Below, one piece after another: positions 7,353 to 14,865 of a stretch of DNA of 42,124 nucleotides; the stretch's first letter is position 1, and every line of letters starts with the position of its first letter. The notes beneath the pieces were generated by a model. That model was given only the letters and a program-made list of their open reading frames with translations. It was not told where the DNA came from and made no database searches. Source of the DNA: JBFXCS01 sp050181915 (GTDB lineage: Bacteria; Actinomycetota; Thermoleophilia; Miltoncostaeales; Miltoncostaeaceae). A program made the translations under genes and the position numbers. The stretch covers positions 1 to 42,124 of the forward strand of contig JBFXCS010000006.1 of assembly GCA_050181915.1 (NCBI GenBank), in the 5' to 3' direction.

Positions 7353-8663
7353 GTGGCGGTCAGCGCACCCTCCGACCTGGTTGTGCGGGCGGCGCGGGCT
7401 CAGCCCGCGGTGGCGGCGCTCACCCTCGACGAGCGCCTGGAGCGGGCCGCCTGCGGCCGCCGCGCCCTGGCCGAGCGGGCCGACGAGATCGTCGATCGGG
7501 CGGTGGCGGAGGTGGGTCAGCCACGGCGCTTCGCCCGCCGGGAGGTGACCTCGGCGCTCGGCCTGCTCGACGCCCTCCCGGCCCTGGCGGAGGCGATCCG
7601 GCCCCGGCCGGTGCCCGCGGAGAGCGGCGCCACCACCCTCGAGTGGCACCCCTACGGGGTGGTGCTCGGCTGGCACGCGGCCAACTCGCCGGTGTGGGTG
7701 CCGACCCTGGTGGTCGCGTCGGCGCTGGTGGCCGGCAACGCGGTGGTGTCGCGGCCCTCCCAGCGGGCCCGCGCCACCACGGCGCGGGTGGTCGACGCCC
7801 TCGCCGGCGCCTGGCCGCCCGGCGCCGTGGTGATCGCCGACCTCCCCGGCCCGCGGGCCGAGCCGCTGATCTGGGACCCGGGGGTGCAGATGGTGGTCGC
7901 CCACGCCTCCAGCGAGACCTGCAAACGCCACCTCGCCGGCCTCGGCCGGGCGTACGCCCGGGGCGCGCCCCTGCGGCCCTACGTCCCGGAGGGATCCGGC
8001 AACGACGCCATGATCGTCCTCGCCGGCGCCGACCTCGACGCCGCGGCCGCCGCCGCCGCGCTCGGCGGCTTCGCGAACGGCGGCCAGCTGTGCATGGCGG
8101 CGAAGCGGATGATCGTGGAGGAGGCGATCTGGGAGCAGTTCCGCCCGCGTCTGGTCGACGCCGTCCGGGCGCTGCGGGTCGGCGACCCCGACGACCCGCG
8201 GACCGATGTCGCGCCGCTGCCGGACGGCCCGGCCCGCCGCCGCGCCGTGGAGGCCCTCGCCGAGGCGCGCGCCCGCGGCGCGACGCCGGTGGTGGGGGAG
8301 GGCGAGCGCGACGGCGTCATCCGGCCGACGATCCTGCTGCTGCCGCGCCCGGCCGCCGACGTCGCCCTCTGGCGCAGCGAGAGCTTCGCCCCGCTGCGCG
8401 GCCTGATGCTCGCCCGCGACGCCGAGGACGCCCTCGCCCTCGCCAACGACACCCCCTTCGGCCTCGGCGCGGCGGTGTTCGGGCCGGGCGAGGCGATCGC
8501 CGGCCGGCTGCGCGCCGCCCGGGTGCTGCTCGACGAGGGCCCCCTGTACCAGGACGCCCACCTCGTGGTCGGCGGGGTGGGCGACAGCGGCATGGCCGGC
8601 GCGCGACCCAAGATCGAGCAGATGGTGTGGGCGCGCCGCGTGCACCGCGCCGCCGCCGGCTAG
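7353..8663 (+). CDS. Aldehyde dehydrogenase family protein
   Basis: NAD(P)-dependent aldehyde dehydrogenase fold, 436 residues, somewhat shorter than the usual ~480. Visible are the HAANSPVW segment (oxyanion Asn), VAGNAVVSRPS (cofactor binding), and a general-base Glu in PEGSGNDAM. The nucleophilic Cys is in FANGGQLCMAAKR, and SESFAPLRG corresponds to the EEIFGPV motif. Divergences such as EGSGND instead of ELGG put it in an atypical subgroup (acyl-CoA-reductase-like or semialdehyde type). The natural aldehyde is unknown. The stop shares CTAG with the convergent hypothetical gene. Confidence 0.85.
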   Translation: MAVSAPSDLVVRAARAQPAVAALTLDERLERAACGRRALAERADEIVDRAVAEVGQPRRFARREVTSALGLLDALPALAEAIRPRPVPAESGATTLEWHPYGVVLGWHAANSPVWVPTLVVASALVAGNAVVSRPSQRARATTARVVDALAGAWPPGAVVIADLPGPRAEPLIWDPGVQMVVAHASSETCKRHLAGLGRAYARGAPLRPYVPEGSGNDAMIVLAGADLDAAAAAAALGGFANGGQLCMAAKRMIVEEAIWEQFRPRLVDAVRALRVGDPDDPRTDVAPLPDGPARRRAVEALAEARARGATPVVGEGERDGVIRPTILLLPRPAADVALWRSESFAPLRGLMLARDAEDALALANDTPFGLGAAVFGPGEAIAGRLRAARVLLDEGPLYQDAHLVVGGVGDSGMAGARPKIEQMVWARRVHRAAAG

Positions 8664-9076
8664 CTGCGCTGCGCGGCGCCGCCCTGGCGCTCCACCCGGC
8701 GGATGCGCCACGAGGAGTCGTATCCCGGGGTGGTGCGCACCTCCTGCTGGGCGAGGCGCCGGGCGCTCTGCGCGTCCGCGGCCCACACCTCCAGGTGGTG
8801 GACGTCGCGGCGCACGAAGCGGTCGGGGGTCGGCTCCCAGCGGGCGAAGATGGCGCGGTAACGGTGCGTGCCGGGGGCCATCGGCGTCAGCGGGCGCAGC
8901 ACCCCGAGCGTCCAGCGCGACTCGTCCTGGCGGCGGGCCTCCAGCTCCCGCTCCGCGGCCCGCCGGGCGGCGTCCAGGTCGGCGGCCTCGAGCACCATCC
9001 GCGCCGCGACGCGCGGCCGCCGGGCGCCCGGCGGCCGTCGCAGCAGCGTCACCTCCCACGAGGCGGGGGTGCTCAG
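8660..9076 (-). CDS. Hypothetical protein with internal duplication
   Basis: Not recognised. The 138-residue product contains two similar units. One runs from VAARMVLEAADLDAARRA to DESRWTLGVLRPL, the other from RRDVHHLEVWAADAQSARRL to DSSWRIRRVERQ. Each reads as a beta strand, an A-D-x(3)-ARR-A helix, then a D-x-S-x-W strand. The frame has no ATG at the right place. I favour CTG 9076 overlapping the cyclophilin stop (CTGA), with GTG 9052 as the alternative. It follows the cyclophilin in the same direction, and its stop overlaps that of the aldehyde dehydrogenase by CTAG. It is arginine-rich, with no signal peptide or membrane segment. Confidence 0.6.
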   Translation of the reverse strand: MSTPASWEVTLLRRPPGARRPRVAARMVLEAADLDAARRAAERELEARRQDESRWTLGVLRPLTPMAPGTHRYRAIFARWEPTPDRFVRRDVHHLEVWAADAQSARRLAQQEVRTTPGYDSSWRIRRVERQGGAAQRS

Positions 9077-9570
9077 CCCTCCTCGATCCGGATCGTGGTG
9101 ACCCGCTGGGCCTCGCGCGGCCGGTCGCCCGGACCGGTGGCGGTCGTGCCGATCGCGTCCACCACCTCCTGCCCTCCGACCACCCGGCCGAAGCCGGTGT
9201 GGTTGCCGTCGAGCCACGGGGTGGCGTCGGCGGTGACGATGAAGAACTGGCTACCGTTCGTGCCGGGACCGGCGTTCGCCATCGCGAGGACGCCCTTCAC
9301 CAGCTTCTCGGGGTTGATCTCGTCCGCGAACTGGTACCCGGGGCCGCCGGTGCCGGTGCCCTGGGGGCAGCCGCCCTGGATCATGAAGTCGCGGATCACC
9401 CGGTGGAACACCGTGCCGTCGTAGAAGCCCTGGCGGGCGAGGCCGACGAAGTTGCCCACCGTCTGGGGGGCCAGCGCCGGCCACAGCTCGATGCGGATGT
9501 CGCCGGCGGAGGTCGCGATGACCGCCGTGTAGGACGCGTTCGGGTCGGCGGGAGGGGGCAGCTCGGGCAT
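9073..9570 (-). CDS. Cyclophilin-type peptidyl-prolyl cis-trans isomerase
   Basis: A 165-residue single-domain cyclophilin. Motifs include GDIRIELWPALAPQTVGNFV, FYDGTVFHRVIRDFMIQGG (catalytic Arg in FHRV), GPGTNGSQFFIVT, and HTGFGRVVGGQEVVD. No signal peptide, so cytoplasmic. ATG 9570 is preceded by GAGAGG at a normal distance; an upstream ATG at 9636 would add an arginine-rich tail without family similarity. The stop codon is embedded in the CTGA overlap with the hypothetical gene downstream. Confidence 0.93.
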   Translation of the reverse strand: MPELPPPADPNASYTAVIATSAGDIRIELWPALAPQTVGNFVGLARQGFYDGTVFHRVIRDFMIQGGCPQGTGTGGPGYQFADEINPEKLVKGVLAMANAGPGTNGSQFFIVTADATPWLDGNHTGFGRVVGGQEVVDAIGTTATGPGDRPREAQRVTTIRIEEG

Positions 9571-9631
9571 GGGACCTCTCTGATCGGGTGCCCGGCGATT
9601 CTGGCACCTCGCGGCGCGCCCGTGTCCGGCC

Positions 9632-9652
9632 CGCATGAAGATGATTCATGCG
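9632..9652 (+). promoter_or_regulatory. Palindrome upstream of the AbrB/PIN pair, candidate operator
   Basis: CGCATGAA-GATGA-TTCATGCG, a perfect 8-bp inverted repeat with a 5-nt centre. It ends 1 nt before a TACCGT -10-like hexamer (9654-9659), which lies 6 nt before ATG 9666. Its placement suits autorepression by the antitoxin. Confidence 0.55.
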
Positions 9653-9665
9653 TTACCGTGGGTGC

Positions 9666-9893
9666 ATGACGCGGGTGCGGATCACATCCGGAGGGCAGGT
9701 CTCGATCCCGGCGGAGCTGCGGCGCCGCTGGGGCGCCAGCGAGCTCGAGATCGACGACCACGGCGATCACCTGGTGCTGCGGCCCGCCGACGCCGACCCG
9801 ATCGCCGCCGCCCGCGGGGCGCTCGCCGGCGTCGCCGCGACCGACGCCCTGCGGGCCCGGGCCCGCGCCGACGGCCCGGCGCGCCGCCGCTGA
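9666..9893 (+). CDS. AbrB/MazE-type antitoxin
   Basis: A 75-residue protein with a SpoVT/AbrB swapped-hairpin DNA-binding domain at the N-terminus (TRVRITSGGQVSIPAELRRR, then LEIDDHGDHLVLRP) and an arginine-rich C-terminal tail likely to bind the toxin. ATG 9666 is chosen because an ATG at 9648 lies inside the operator palindrome upstream of the -10-like hexamer. It overlaps the PIN gene by 4 bases, and the pair has normal toxin-antitoxin order. Confidence 0.85.
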   Translation: MTRVRITSGGQVSIPAELRRRWGASELEIDDHGDHLVLRPADADPIAAARGALAGVAATDALRARARADGPARRR

Positions 9894-10330
9894 TCGTCCT
9901 CGACGCCTTCGCCCTGGTGGCGCTGCTCGCCGACGAGCCGGCCGCCGCCGAGGTCCAGGATCTGCTGCGCGAGGGGGTCGAGATGGCCGCGGTGAACCTC
10001 GCCGAGGCGCTCGATGTGCTGGGCCGGGTGGAGGGGATCCCGGCGGAGCGGCTGCGCGCCGTCGTCGCGCCGCTGCTGGCGGGACCGGTGACGGTGGTCT
10101 CGGTGAACGCCCGCCACGCCTTCCGCGCCGCGGAGATCCGCCACCGCCACTACCACCGGCGCCGCAGCCCGCTGTCGCTCGCCGACTGCCTGGCCCTGGC
10201 GGCCTGCGGCCGCGGCCGGATCCTCGCCACCGCCGACCCCGACATGGCCGCCGCCGCCCGCGCGGAGGGCATCCGGGTGATCGGGCTGCCGGACCGCCGC
10301 GGGGAGCGCCCCTCCGCCCCCTCCCCGTAG
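9890..10330 (+). CDS. PIN-domain ribonuclease toxin (VapC-like), CTG start
   Basis: A 146-residue PIN domain. The acidic residues expected to bind Mg are present: Asp in VLDAFALVALLADEP, Glu in VNLAEALDV, Asp in LSLADCLALA, and Asp in ILATADPDM. The expected target is RNA, often tRNA or rRNA. No ATG, GTG or TTG lies near the right position: the nearest downstream GTG would delete the first catalytic Asp, and upstream the frame runs back through the antitoxin. CTG 9890 forms a CTGA overlap with the antitoxin stop. The C-terminus RGERPSAPSP is probably disordered. Confidence 0.85.
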   Translation: MIVLDAFALVALLADEPAAAEVQDLLREGVEMAAVNLAEALDVLGRVEGIPAERLRAVVAPLLAGPVTVVSVNARHAFRAAEIRHRHYHRRRSPLSLADCLALAACGRGRILATADPDMAAAARAEGIRVIGLPDRRGERPSAPSP

Positions 10331-10346
10331 CGCACCGGAACGGAAC

Positions 10347-11840
10347 TTATGTCGTCTGCGTCTGCCCCGCGTCCTCGCGGAAGGCGGCCGCCAGACGCTC
10401 GGCGAGGGCGATCACGGCGAGGTGCGTATTCGCCGACGGCACCCGCGCGATCACCGAGGCGTCCATCACGTAGAGGCCCTCCGTGCCCCGCACCCGGCCG
10501 GCGCCGTCGGTGACGGCCTCCGGGTCGTCGGGTCGGCCCATCCGGCAGCTGCCCACCGGGTGGTGGAAGGTCTCGACGGTGCGCAGCACGTGGTCGGGGT
10601 CGTCCAGCCCGGGCCACGGGGTGATCACCTCGCGCAGCGGCGCGGCGCGGGCGACCTCCATCAGCCGCCGCCCGGCCTCGACGGCGGCGGCCCGGTCGGA
10701 GGGGTCGAGGAACCAGCCCATCTCGATGACCGGCTGGTCGGCCGGGTCGCGGCTCTGCAGGCGCACCTGGCCGCGGCGCGATCGGGCGTCGGCGACCTGC
10801 ACGTTGAGGTCGGTGAAGCGGTGGCCGGCCTCCGTGGTGCCGGAGTACGGCATCACCTGGTAGACGCGCCGCTCGCCGCCGACCTCGTGGGCGCCGGTGA
10901 GAAGGCACTGGTACCAGGGCGCCGGCCACTCGGGCGCCGGGATGCCGAGGTCGAAGCGGTACGACACCTTCGGGTGGTCCTGCATCCCCCGCCCCACCGC
11001 CTCGATCTCGGCGACCACCGGGATGCCGTGGCGGGCGAGCTCGGCCCGCGGTCCCACGCCGGAGCGGAGCAGGGCCGCCGGGGTCGCGTAGCTGCCGAGG
11101 GCCATGATCACCACGTCGGCCACGATCCTCTCCTCTCCGCCCGGGCCCGCCACGACCACGGCCCGGGCCCGCTGCGCGGCGAACTCGACCCGGTCGATCA
11201 GGACCCCGGCGCGCAGCTCGAGGTTCGGCCGGCGGAGCGCCGGGTCGAGGTAGCGGTCGGCGGGGATCTGGCGGACGCCGTCGACCATGTTGAGCGGTAT
11301 CGGCCCGATGCCCACCGCCCCCGGGCGGTTGTGGTCGTCGATCCATTCGTGGCCGCAGGCGACGGCGGCCTCGGCGAAGCGCTCCTGCAGCTCGTGCCAG
11401 TCGCCGCGCGGATAGCGGCAGATCGGGATCGGGCCGGCGTCGCCGTGCCATCCCTGCCCGCCGAAGTCGCGGTCCTCCTCGATGGCGCACAGCCACGGCA
11501 GCCAGCTGTCCCAGCCGTAGCCGTCGATCAGCTCGGCCTGCTCGTCGTAGTGCTCGGGGTGGCCGCGCAGGGCGATCGCCCCGTTCGTGGCGGACGATCC
11601 CCCCACCACCCGGCCGCGCGGCACGTGCACGAGGCGCGGCGACGCGCCCGCCCGGGCCTGGTAGCCCCAGTCGTGGGTCTCCTTGATGATGCGGTGCGAG
11701 TGGGCGAGCTCCGCCGGCCACCGCTCCGGCCGGTAGTGCGGGCCCACCTCCAGCAGCACCACCTCGGTGCCGGGGTCCTCCGAGAGCCGCGCCGCCACCA
11801 CGCAGCCGGCGGTGCCGGCTCCGCAGATGACGACGCGCAC
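10347..11840 (-). CDS. GMC-family FAD-dependent oxidoreductase
   Basis: Glucose-methanol-choline oxidoreductase of 497 residues. It begins with the FAD dinucleotide motif VVICGAGTAGCVVAARLSED, continues through the GMC signature region VPRGRVVGGSSATNGAIALRG, and ends with FHHPVGSCRMG, which holds the catalytic His. The NTHLAVIALAERLA C-terminal helix is also present. It likely oxidises an alcohol, but the substrate is unknown. GTG 11840 starts 2 nt after the stop of an SDR, so the two probably act in one pathway (alcohol to aldehyde/ketone interconversions). No signal peptide is seen, and the FAD motif is at the very N-terminus. Confidence 0.9.
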   Translation of the reverse strand: MRVVICGAGTAGCVVAARLSEDPGTEVVLLEVGPHYRPERWPAELAHSHRIIKETHDWGYQARAGASPRLVHVPRGRVVGGSSATNGAIALRGHPEHYDEQAELIDGYGWDSWLPWLCAIEEDRDFGGQGWHGDAGPIPICRYPRGDWHELQERFAEAAVACGHEWIDDHNRPGAVGIGPIPLNMVDGVRQIPADRYLDPALRRPNLELRAGVLIDRVEFAAQRARAVVVAGPGGEERIVADVVIMALGSYATPAALLRSGVGPRAELARHGIPVVAEIEAVGRGMQDHPKVSYRFDLGIPAPEWPAPWYQCLLTGAHEVGGERRVYQVMPYSGTTEAGHRFTDLNVQVADARSRRGQVRLQSRDPADQPVIEMGWFLDPSDRAAAVEAGRRLMEVARAAPLREVITPWPGLDDPDHVLRTVETFHHPVGSCRMGRPDDPEAVTDGAGRVRGTEGLYVMDASVIARVPSANTHLAVIALAERLAAAFREDAGQTQTT

Positions 11841-11842
11841 GG

Positions 11843-12604
11843 CTAGGCGGCGGCCAGCCGGCCGCCGTCGACCAGCAGCACGTGCCCCGTGATGAAGCTC
11901 GCGGCGTCGGTGAGGAGGAAGACGATCGGGCCGGCCGCCTCGTCGACGGTGCCCACCCGGCCGAGCGGCGACTTCGCCACGAACTTCTCGCGCAGCGCCG
12001 GGTTCGCGTCCAGGAGGGCGTCCACCATCTCCGTCGCGATCGTCCCCGGCGCGACGGAGTTGACCAGCACCCCGGCCGGCCCGAGCTCGACGGCCATGGT
12101 GCGCGTCATGGCGTCGAGGGCCGCCTTGCTCGCGTTGTAGGGGCCGATCGCCGGCAGCCCCGCGAGGGCCGCGATCGAGCTGAGGTTCACGATCCGGCCG
12201 CCGTGGCCGGCCGCCACCAGGGTGCGGCCCACCGCCCGGGCGAAGACGGCGCTGCCCAGCAGGTTCACCCGCAGCACCTCGTCCCACTCGGACAACGGGG
12301 TCTCGGTGACCGGGCGGTAGGCGCTGTTGACGCCCGCGTTGTTCACCAGGCCCCACAGGCCGCCGAGCTCCTCCGCGGCGGCGAGCGCGGCGGCGGCGGT
12401 CTCGGTGTCGGCGACGTCGCCCACCACCCGGGCGCTCGGAGCGGGAAGGCCCTCCGCCACGGCCGCCAGGTCATCGGCGGAGCGCGCGACCATCACCACC
12501 GCCCCGCCGGCGGCGGCGATGGCGCGGACCACCGCGGCGCCGATGCCGCGGGAGGCGCCGGTGACGATGACGGTGCGGCCGTCGAGACGGAATGGATCGT
12601 TCAT
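11843..12604 (-). CDS. Short-chain dehydrogenase/reductase (SDR)
   Basis: Classical SDR of 253 residues with TGASRGIGAAVVRA, NNAGVN, a catalytic Ser in VNLSSIAALAG, YNASK and NSVAPGTIATEM, and a C-terminal ITGHVLLVDGG. It is closest to 3-oxoacyl-ACP reductase-like or glucose-1-dehydrogenase-like members; the substrate is unknown. ATG 12604 lies 8 nt after a TAGACT -10 with no ribosome site, suggesting a leaderless transcript. It is the first gene of a two-gene operon with the GMC oxidoreductase, and diverges from the acyl-CoA dehydrogenase. Confidence 0.9.
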   Translation of the reverse strand: MNDPFRLDGRTVIVTGASRGIGAAVVRAIAAAGGAVVMVARSADDLAAVAEGLPAPSARVVGDVADTETAAAALAAAEELGGLWGLVNNAGVNSAYRPVTETPLSEWDEVLRVNLLGSAVFARAVGRTLVAAGHGGRIVNLSSIAALAGLPAIGPYNASKAALDAMTRTMAVELGPAGVLVNSVAPGTIATEMVDALLDANPALREKFVAKSPLGRVGTVDEAAGPIVFLLTDAASFITGHVLLVDGGRLAAA

Positions 12605-12612
12605 CGGGGCGC

Positions 12613-12618
12613 GAGTCT
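12613..12618 (-). promoter_or_regulatory. Candidate -10 element TAGACT for SDR-GMC
   Basis: TAGACT on the minus strand, ending 8 nt before ATG 12604 in the divergent spacer. Spacing implies leaderless translation. The same hexamer precedes cofD. Confidence 0.45.
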
Positions 12619-12634
12619 ACCCACCCGCGACGGT

Positions 12635-12640
12635 TAGAAT
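12635..12640 (+). promoter_or_regulatory. Candidate -10 element TAGAAT for the acyl-CoA dehydrogenase
   Basis: GTTAGAAT in the divergent spacer, about 63 nt before ATG 12704. A CCGAGG sequence before the start could serve as a weak ribosome site. No clear -35. Confidence 0.4.
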
Positions 12641-12703
12641 CGGGACCCTTTCCCACCGTCGAACGCGGCCCGCGTCGGCGGCTCCCGAGCCCCGAGGTTT
12701 CGC

Positions 12704-13846
12704 ATGCTGAGCTACGCCTTCACCGAGGAGCAGGACGATCTGCGCGAGATGGTGCGCGAGTTCGCCCAGTCCGAGATCGCCCCGCTGGTCGAGGAGGCCG
12801 AGCGCACCGAGAAGTTCCCGGTAGAGATCCTGCCCAAGCTCGGTGAACTGGGGCTGCTCGGCATCGTCTTCCCGGAGGAGTACGGCGGCATCGGGGCCGA
12901 CAAGATCACCGAGTGCATCTTCGTGGAGGAGATGGCGAAGGTGTGCGCCGGGATCACCGCCTCGGTGAACGCCCACGCGGACCTGGCCGCCTTCCCGATC
13001 TACAAGTTCGGCACGGACGCCCAGCGGGAGAAGTACCTGCCGCGCAGCATCGCCGGCGAGATCATCGGCGCGTACGCGATCACCGAGCCGAACACCGGCT
13101 CCGACGCGGCCGGCCTCGCCTCCCGGGCCGAGAAGAAGAACGGCGGCTACGTCCTGAACGGCCGCAAGAACTTCATCACCAACGGGACGATCTGCGACTA
13201 CTGCCTGGTCGCCGCGTACACCGACCGGAGCAAGCGCGGCGAGGGCATCAGCGTCTTCATCGTCGACCGCGACACCCCGGGCTTCGAGGTCACCCGCAAG
13301 CTGGAGAAGATGGGCCACCGCTCCTCCGACACCGCCGAGCTGGTGTTCGAGGACTGCGAGGTGCCCGAGGAGGCGCTGCTCGGCGGCAAGGAGGGCGCCT
13401 TCGGGGCCCTGATGGGCGCCCTCATCACCGGCCGCGTCTCCCACGGCGTGAAGTCGGCGGCGATCGCCCAGGCCGCCTTCGAGGCCGCCCGCCAGTACGC
13501 GATGGAGCGCGAGGCCTTCGGCCGCAGCCTCTCCAAGTTCCAGGCGATCCGCTTCAAGCTGGCCGACATGGCCACCCGCATCGAGGCCGCCCGCAGCCTC
13601 GCCTACAAGGCCGCCTGGCTGTACTCGACGGGCCGGCCCTGCGTGAAGGAGGCCTCCATGGCGAAGTACTTCTCCGCCGAGGTCGCCGACTACGTCTGCC
13701 GCGAGGCCGTGCAGATCCACGGCGGCTACGGCTACATCGTCGAGTACCCGGTGGAGCGCTACTACCGCGACGCCAAGCTCGCCTCCATCACGGAGGGCAC
13801 CAGCGAGATCCAGCAGCTGATCGTCGCCCGGGAGATCGGCCTCTAG
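12704..13846 (+). CDS. Acyl-CoA dehydrogenase
   Basis: FAD-dependent acyl-CoA dehydrogenase of 380 residues, the normal family length. It performs alpha,beta-dehydrogenation of an acyl-CoA. Signature 1 reads AYAITEPNTGSDAA, the substrate/FAD region FITNGTICDYCLVAA, signature 2 QIHGGYGYIVEYPVERYYRD, and the catalytic Glu sits in ASITEGTSEIQQLIVAREIGL. This pattern is that of short-chain/butyryl- or isovaleryl-type enzymes. Electrons would go to ETF, whose genes are not in the window. The stop codon is part of a symmetric CTAGGA-ACC-TCCTAG element shared with the convergent HTH gene. Confidence 0.95.
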   Translation: MLSYAFTEEQDDLREMVREFAQSEIAPLVEEAERTEKFPVEILPKLGELGLLGIVFPEEYGGIGADKITECIFVEEMAKVCAGITASVNAHADLAAFPIYKFGTDAQREKYLPRSIAGEIIGAYAITEPNTGSDAAGLASRAEKKNGGYVLNGRKNFITNGTICDYCLVAAYTDRSKRGEGISVFIVDRDTPGFEVTRKLEKMGHRSSDTAELVFEDCEVPEEALLGGKEGAFGALMGALITGRVSHGVKSAAIAQAAFEAARQYAMEREAFGRSLSKFQAIRFKLADMATRIEAARSLAYKAAWLYSTGRPCVKEASMAKYFSAEVADYVCREAVQIHGGYGYIVEYPVERYYRDAKLASITEGTSEIQQLIVAREIGL

Positions 13847-13853
13847 GAACCTC

Positions 13854-14237
13854 CTAGGCGGCGGCCCTGCGGGAGCCGATCAGGACCAGCGCGCGCCCGA
13901 GCGCCCGCTCGGCCAGCGACGGGCCGGGCGGGCGCGACAGCGCTCGCTGCAGCACGACCACGCGGCTGGTGAGGGCGTCGCGCTCCGCCTGGGCGGCGGC
14001 GAGGGCCGCGGCCAGGCGGTCGCGCTCCACTCGCAGGGCGTCGGCGTCGCCGCCGCGGCCCGCGTGCAGGGCGTCCACCGCGGCGCGCGGGATGAGGGTG
14101 CGCTTCTCGCCGGGCTCGCCGACGGTCTCGCTGGGGAGCCGGCCGGATTTCAGGTAGCGCCACACGGTGCGCTCGGAGACGCCGAGGGAGATGGCCGCCT
14201 CGGCGACGGTGATGGTGGTGGGGCTCGGAGTGTCCAT
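13854..14237 (-). CDS. Excisionase/MerR-like helix-turn-helix protein with coiled coil
   Basis: A 127-residue protein. Residues about 8-50 (ITVAEAAISLGVSERTVWRY then LKSGRLPSETVGEPG) form the winged HTH of the helix_turn_helix_17/excisionase family, with the wing EKRTLIPRAAVDALHA. It is followed by an alanine/arginine-rich heptad-like coiled coil (ALRVERDRLAAALAAAQAER), probably for dimerisation. No recombinase or phage gene is nearby, so a transcriptional role is more likely than prophage excision. It lies downstream of the MaoC gene in the same direction with a 68-nt gap. Confidence 0.75.
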   Translation of the reverse strand: MDTPSPTTITVAEAAISLGVSERTVWRYLKSGRLPSETVGEPGEKRTLIPRAAVDALHAGRGGDADALRVERDRLAAALAAAQAERDALTSRVVVLQRALSRPPGPSLAERALGRALVLIGSRRAAA

Positions 14238-14305
14238 GCCCCAGGGTTCGCCGAGGGGCGCCCGACTCCTTGTCGGACGCCCCGTGGCAACGTGTCAGTG
14301 AAGGG

Positions 14306-14764
14306 CTACGCCTCAGCCGGCTTGCGCTGGATGAGCATGTTCCACTGGCCCTTCTGGACGACCTTGTCGTCCTGGTTGAGCACCTCGATCTCGTAGAGGC
14401 ACCAGCCCTGGGCCGGGTTCTTGTGCTCGGACTTCTCGCCGATGGTGCGCTTCACGCGGACCGTGTCGCCGAAGAAGACCGGCGCGCGGAACGCCCACTC
14501 CTTCAGGCCGACGAACGCGGCGGTGGCGATCTTCGGCTCCATCTTCTCCACCTGCAGGCCCGTGGCGACGGACGTCACCAGCATGCCGTGCGCGACGCGC
14601 TTGCCGAACACCGACTCCGAGGCCCGCACATCGTCGATGTGGAACCAGTTGAAGTCGCCGGACACGCCGCAGAAGTTCACGACGTCCGCCTCGGTGATCG
14701 TGCGGTTTAGCGACACCGCCTCGTCGCCGGGATTCAGCTCTTCCCAGAACAGACGCTCAGCCAC
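14306..14764 (-). CDS. MaoC-like (R)-hydratase / hot-dog fold dehydratase
   Basis: A 152-residue single hot-dog domain. The hydratase-2 motif is visible as SGDFNWFHIDD followed by VFGKRVAHGMLVTSVATGL, with the catalytic Asp/His pair expected in DFNWFH. FRAPVFFGDTVRVKRTIGEK is the typical second half. It probably hydrates enoyl-CoA or an acyl intermediate. The GTG start is preceded by AAGGAGG at about 6 nt, one of the clearest ribosome sites here. It lies after the aminotransferase but behind a strong hairpin, so it likely has its own promoter. Confidence 0.88.
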   Translation of the reverse strand: MAERLFWEELNPGDEAVSLNRTITEADVVNFCGVSGDFNWFHIDDVRASESVFGKRVAHGMLVTSVATGLQVEKMEPKIATAAFVGLKEWAFRAPVFFGDTVRVKRTIGEKSEHKNPAQGWCLYEIEVLNQDDKVVQKGQWNMLIQRKPAEA

Positions 14765-14817
14765 GCAGCCCTCCTTATCGATTCACGGTCCTGGAACCGC
14801 GACAACCATACGGAAGG

Positions 14818-14854
14818 GCGAGGCGCCCCGGGCACGGTGGCCGGGGCGCCTCGC
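14818..14854 (-). terminator. Terminator-like hairpin after the aminotransferase
   Basis: Perfect 14-bp arms GCGAGGCGCCCCGG and CCGGGGCGCCTCGC with a 9-nt loop, 11 nt beyond the aminotransferase stop. No strong T-run follows on the minus strand, as is common in GC-rich actinobacteria. Confidence 0.7.
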
Positions 14855-14865
14855 GGCCGTCGTGG

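Noticed and set aside
5225..9424. Very long plus-strand open frame (about 1400 codons)
   Set aside because: Composed of Arg/Gly/Pro-rich sequence antisense to recognisable genes; typical of very GC-rich DNA where stops are rare.
12610..12622. CGCGAGTCTACCC resembling an iteron
   Set aside because: Core matches but the register is short by several bases; better explained by the TAGACT -10 on the other strand.
13854..14237. HTH gene as a prophage excisionase
   Set aside because: No integrase, att sites or phage genes nearby; a coiled-coil tail suggests an ordinary regulator.
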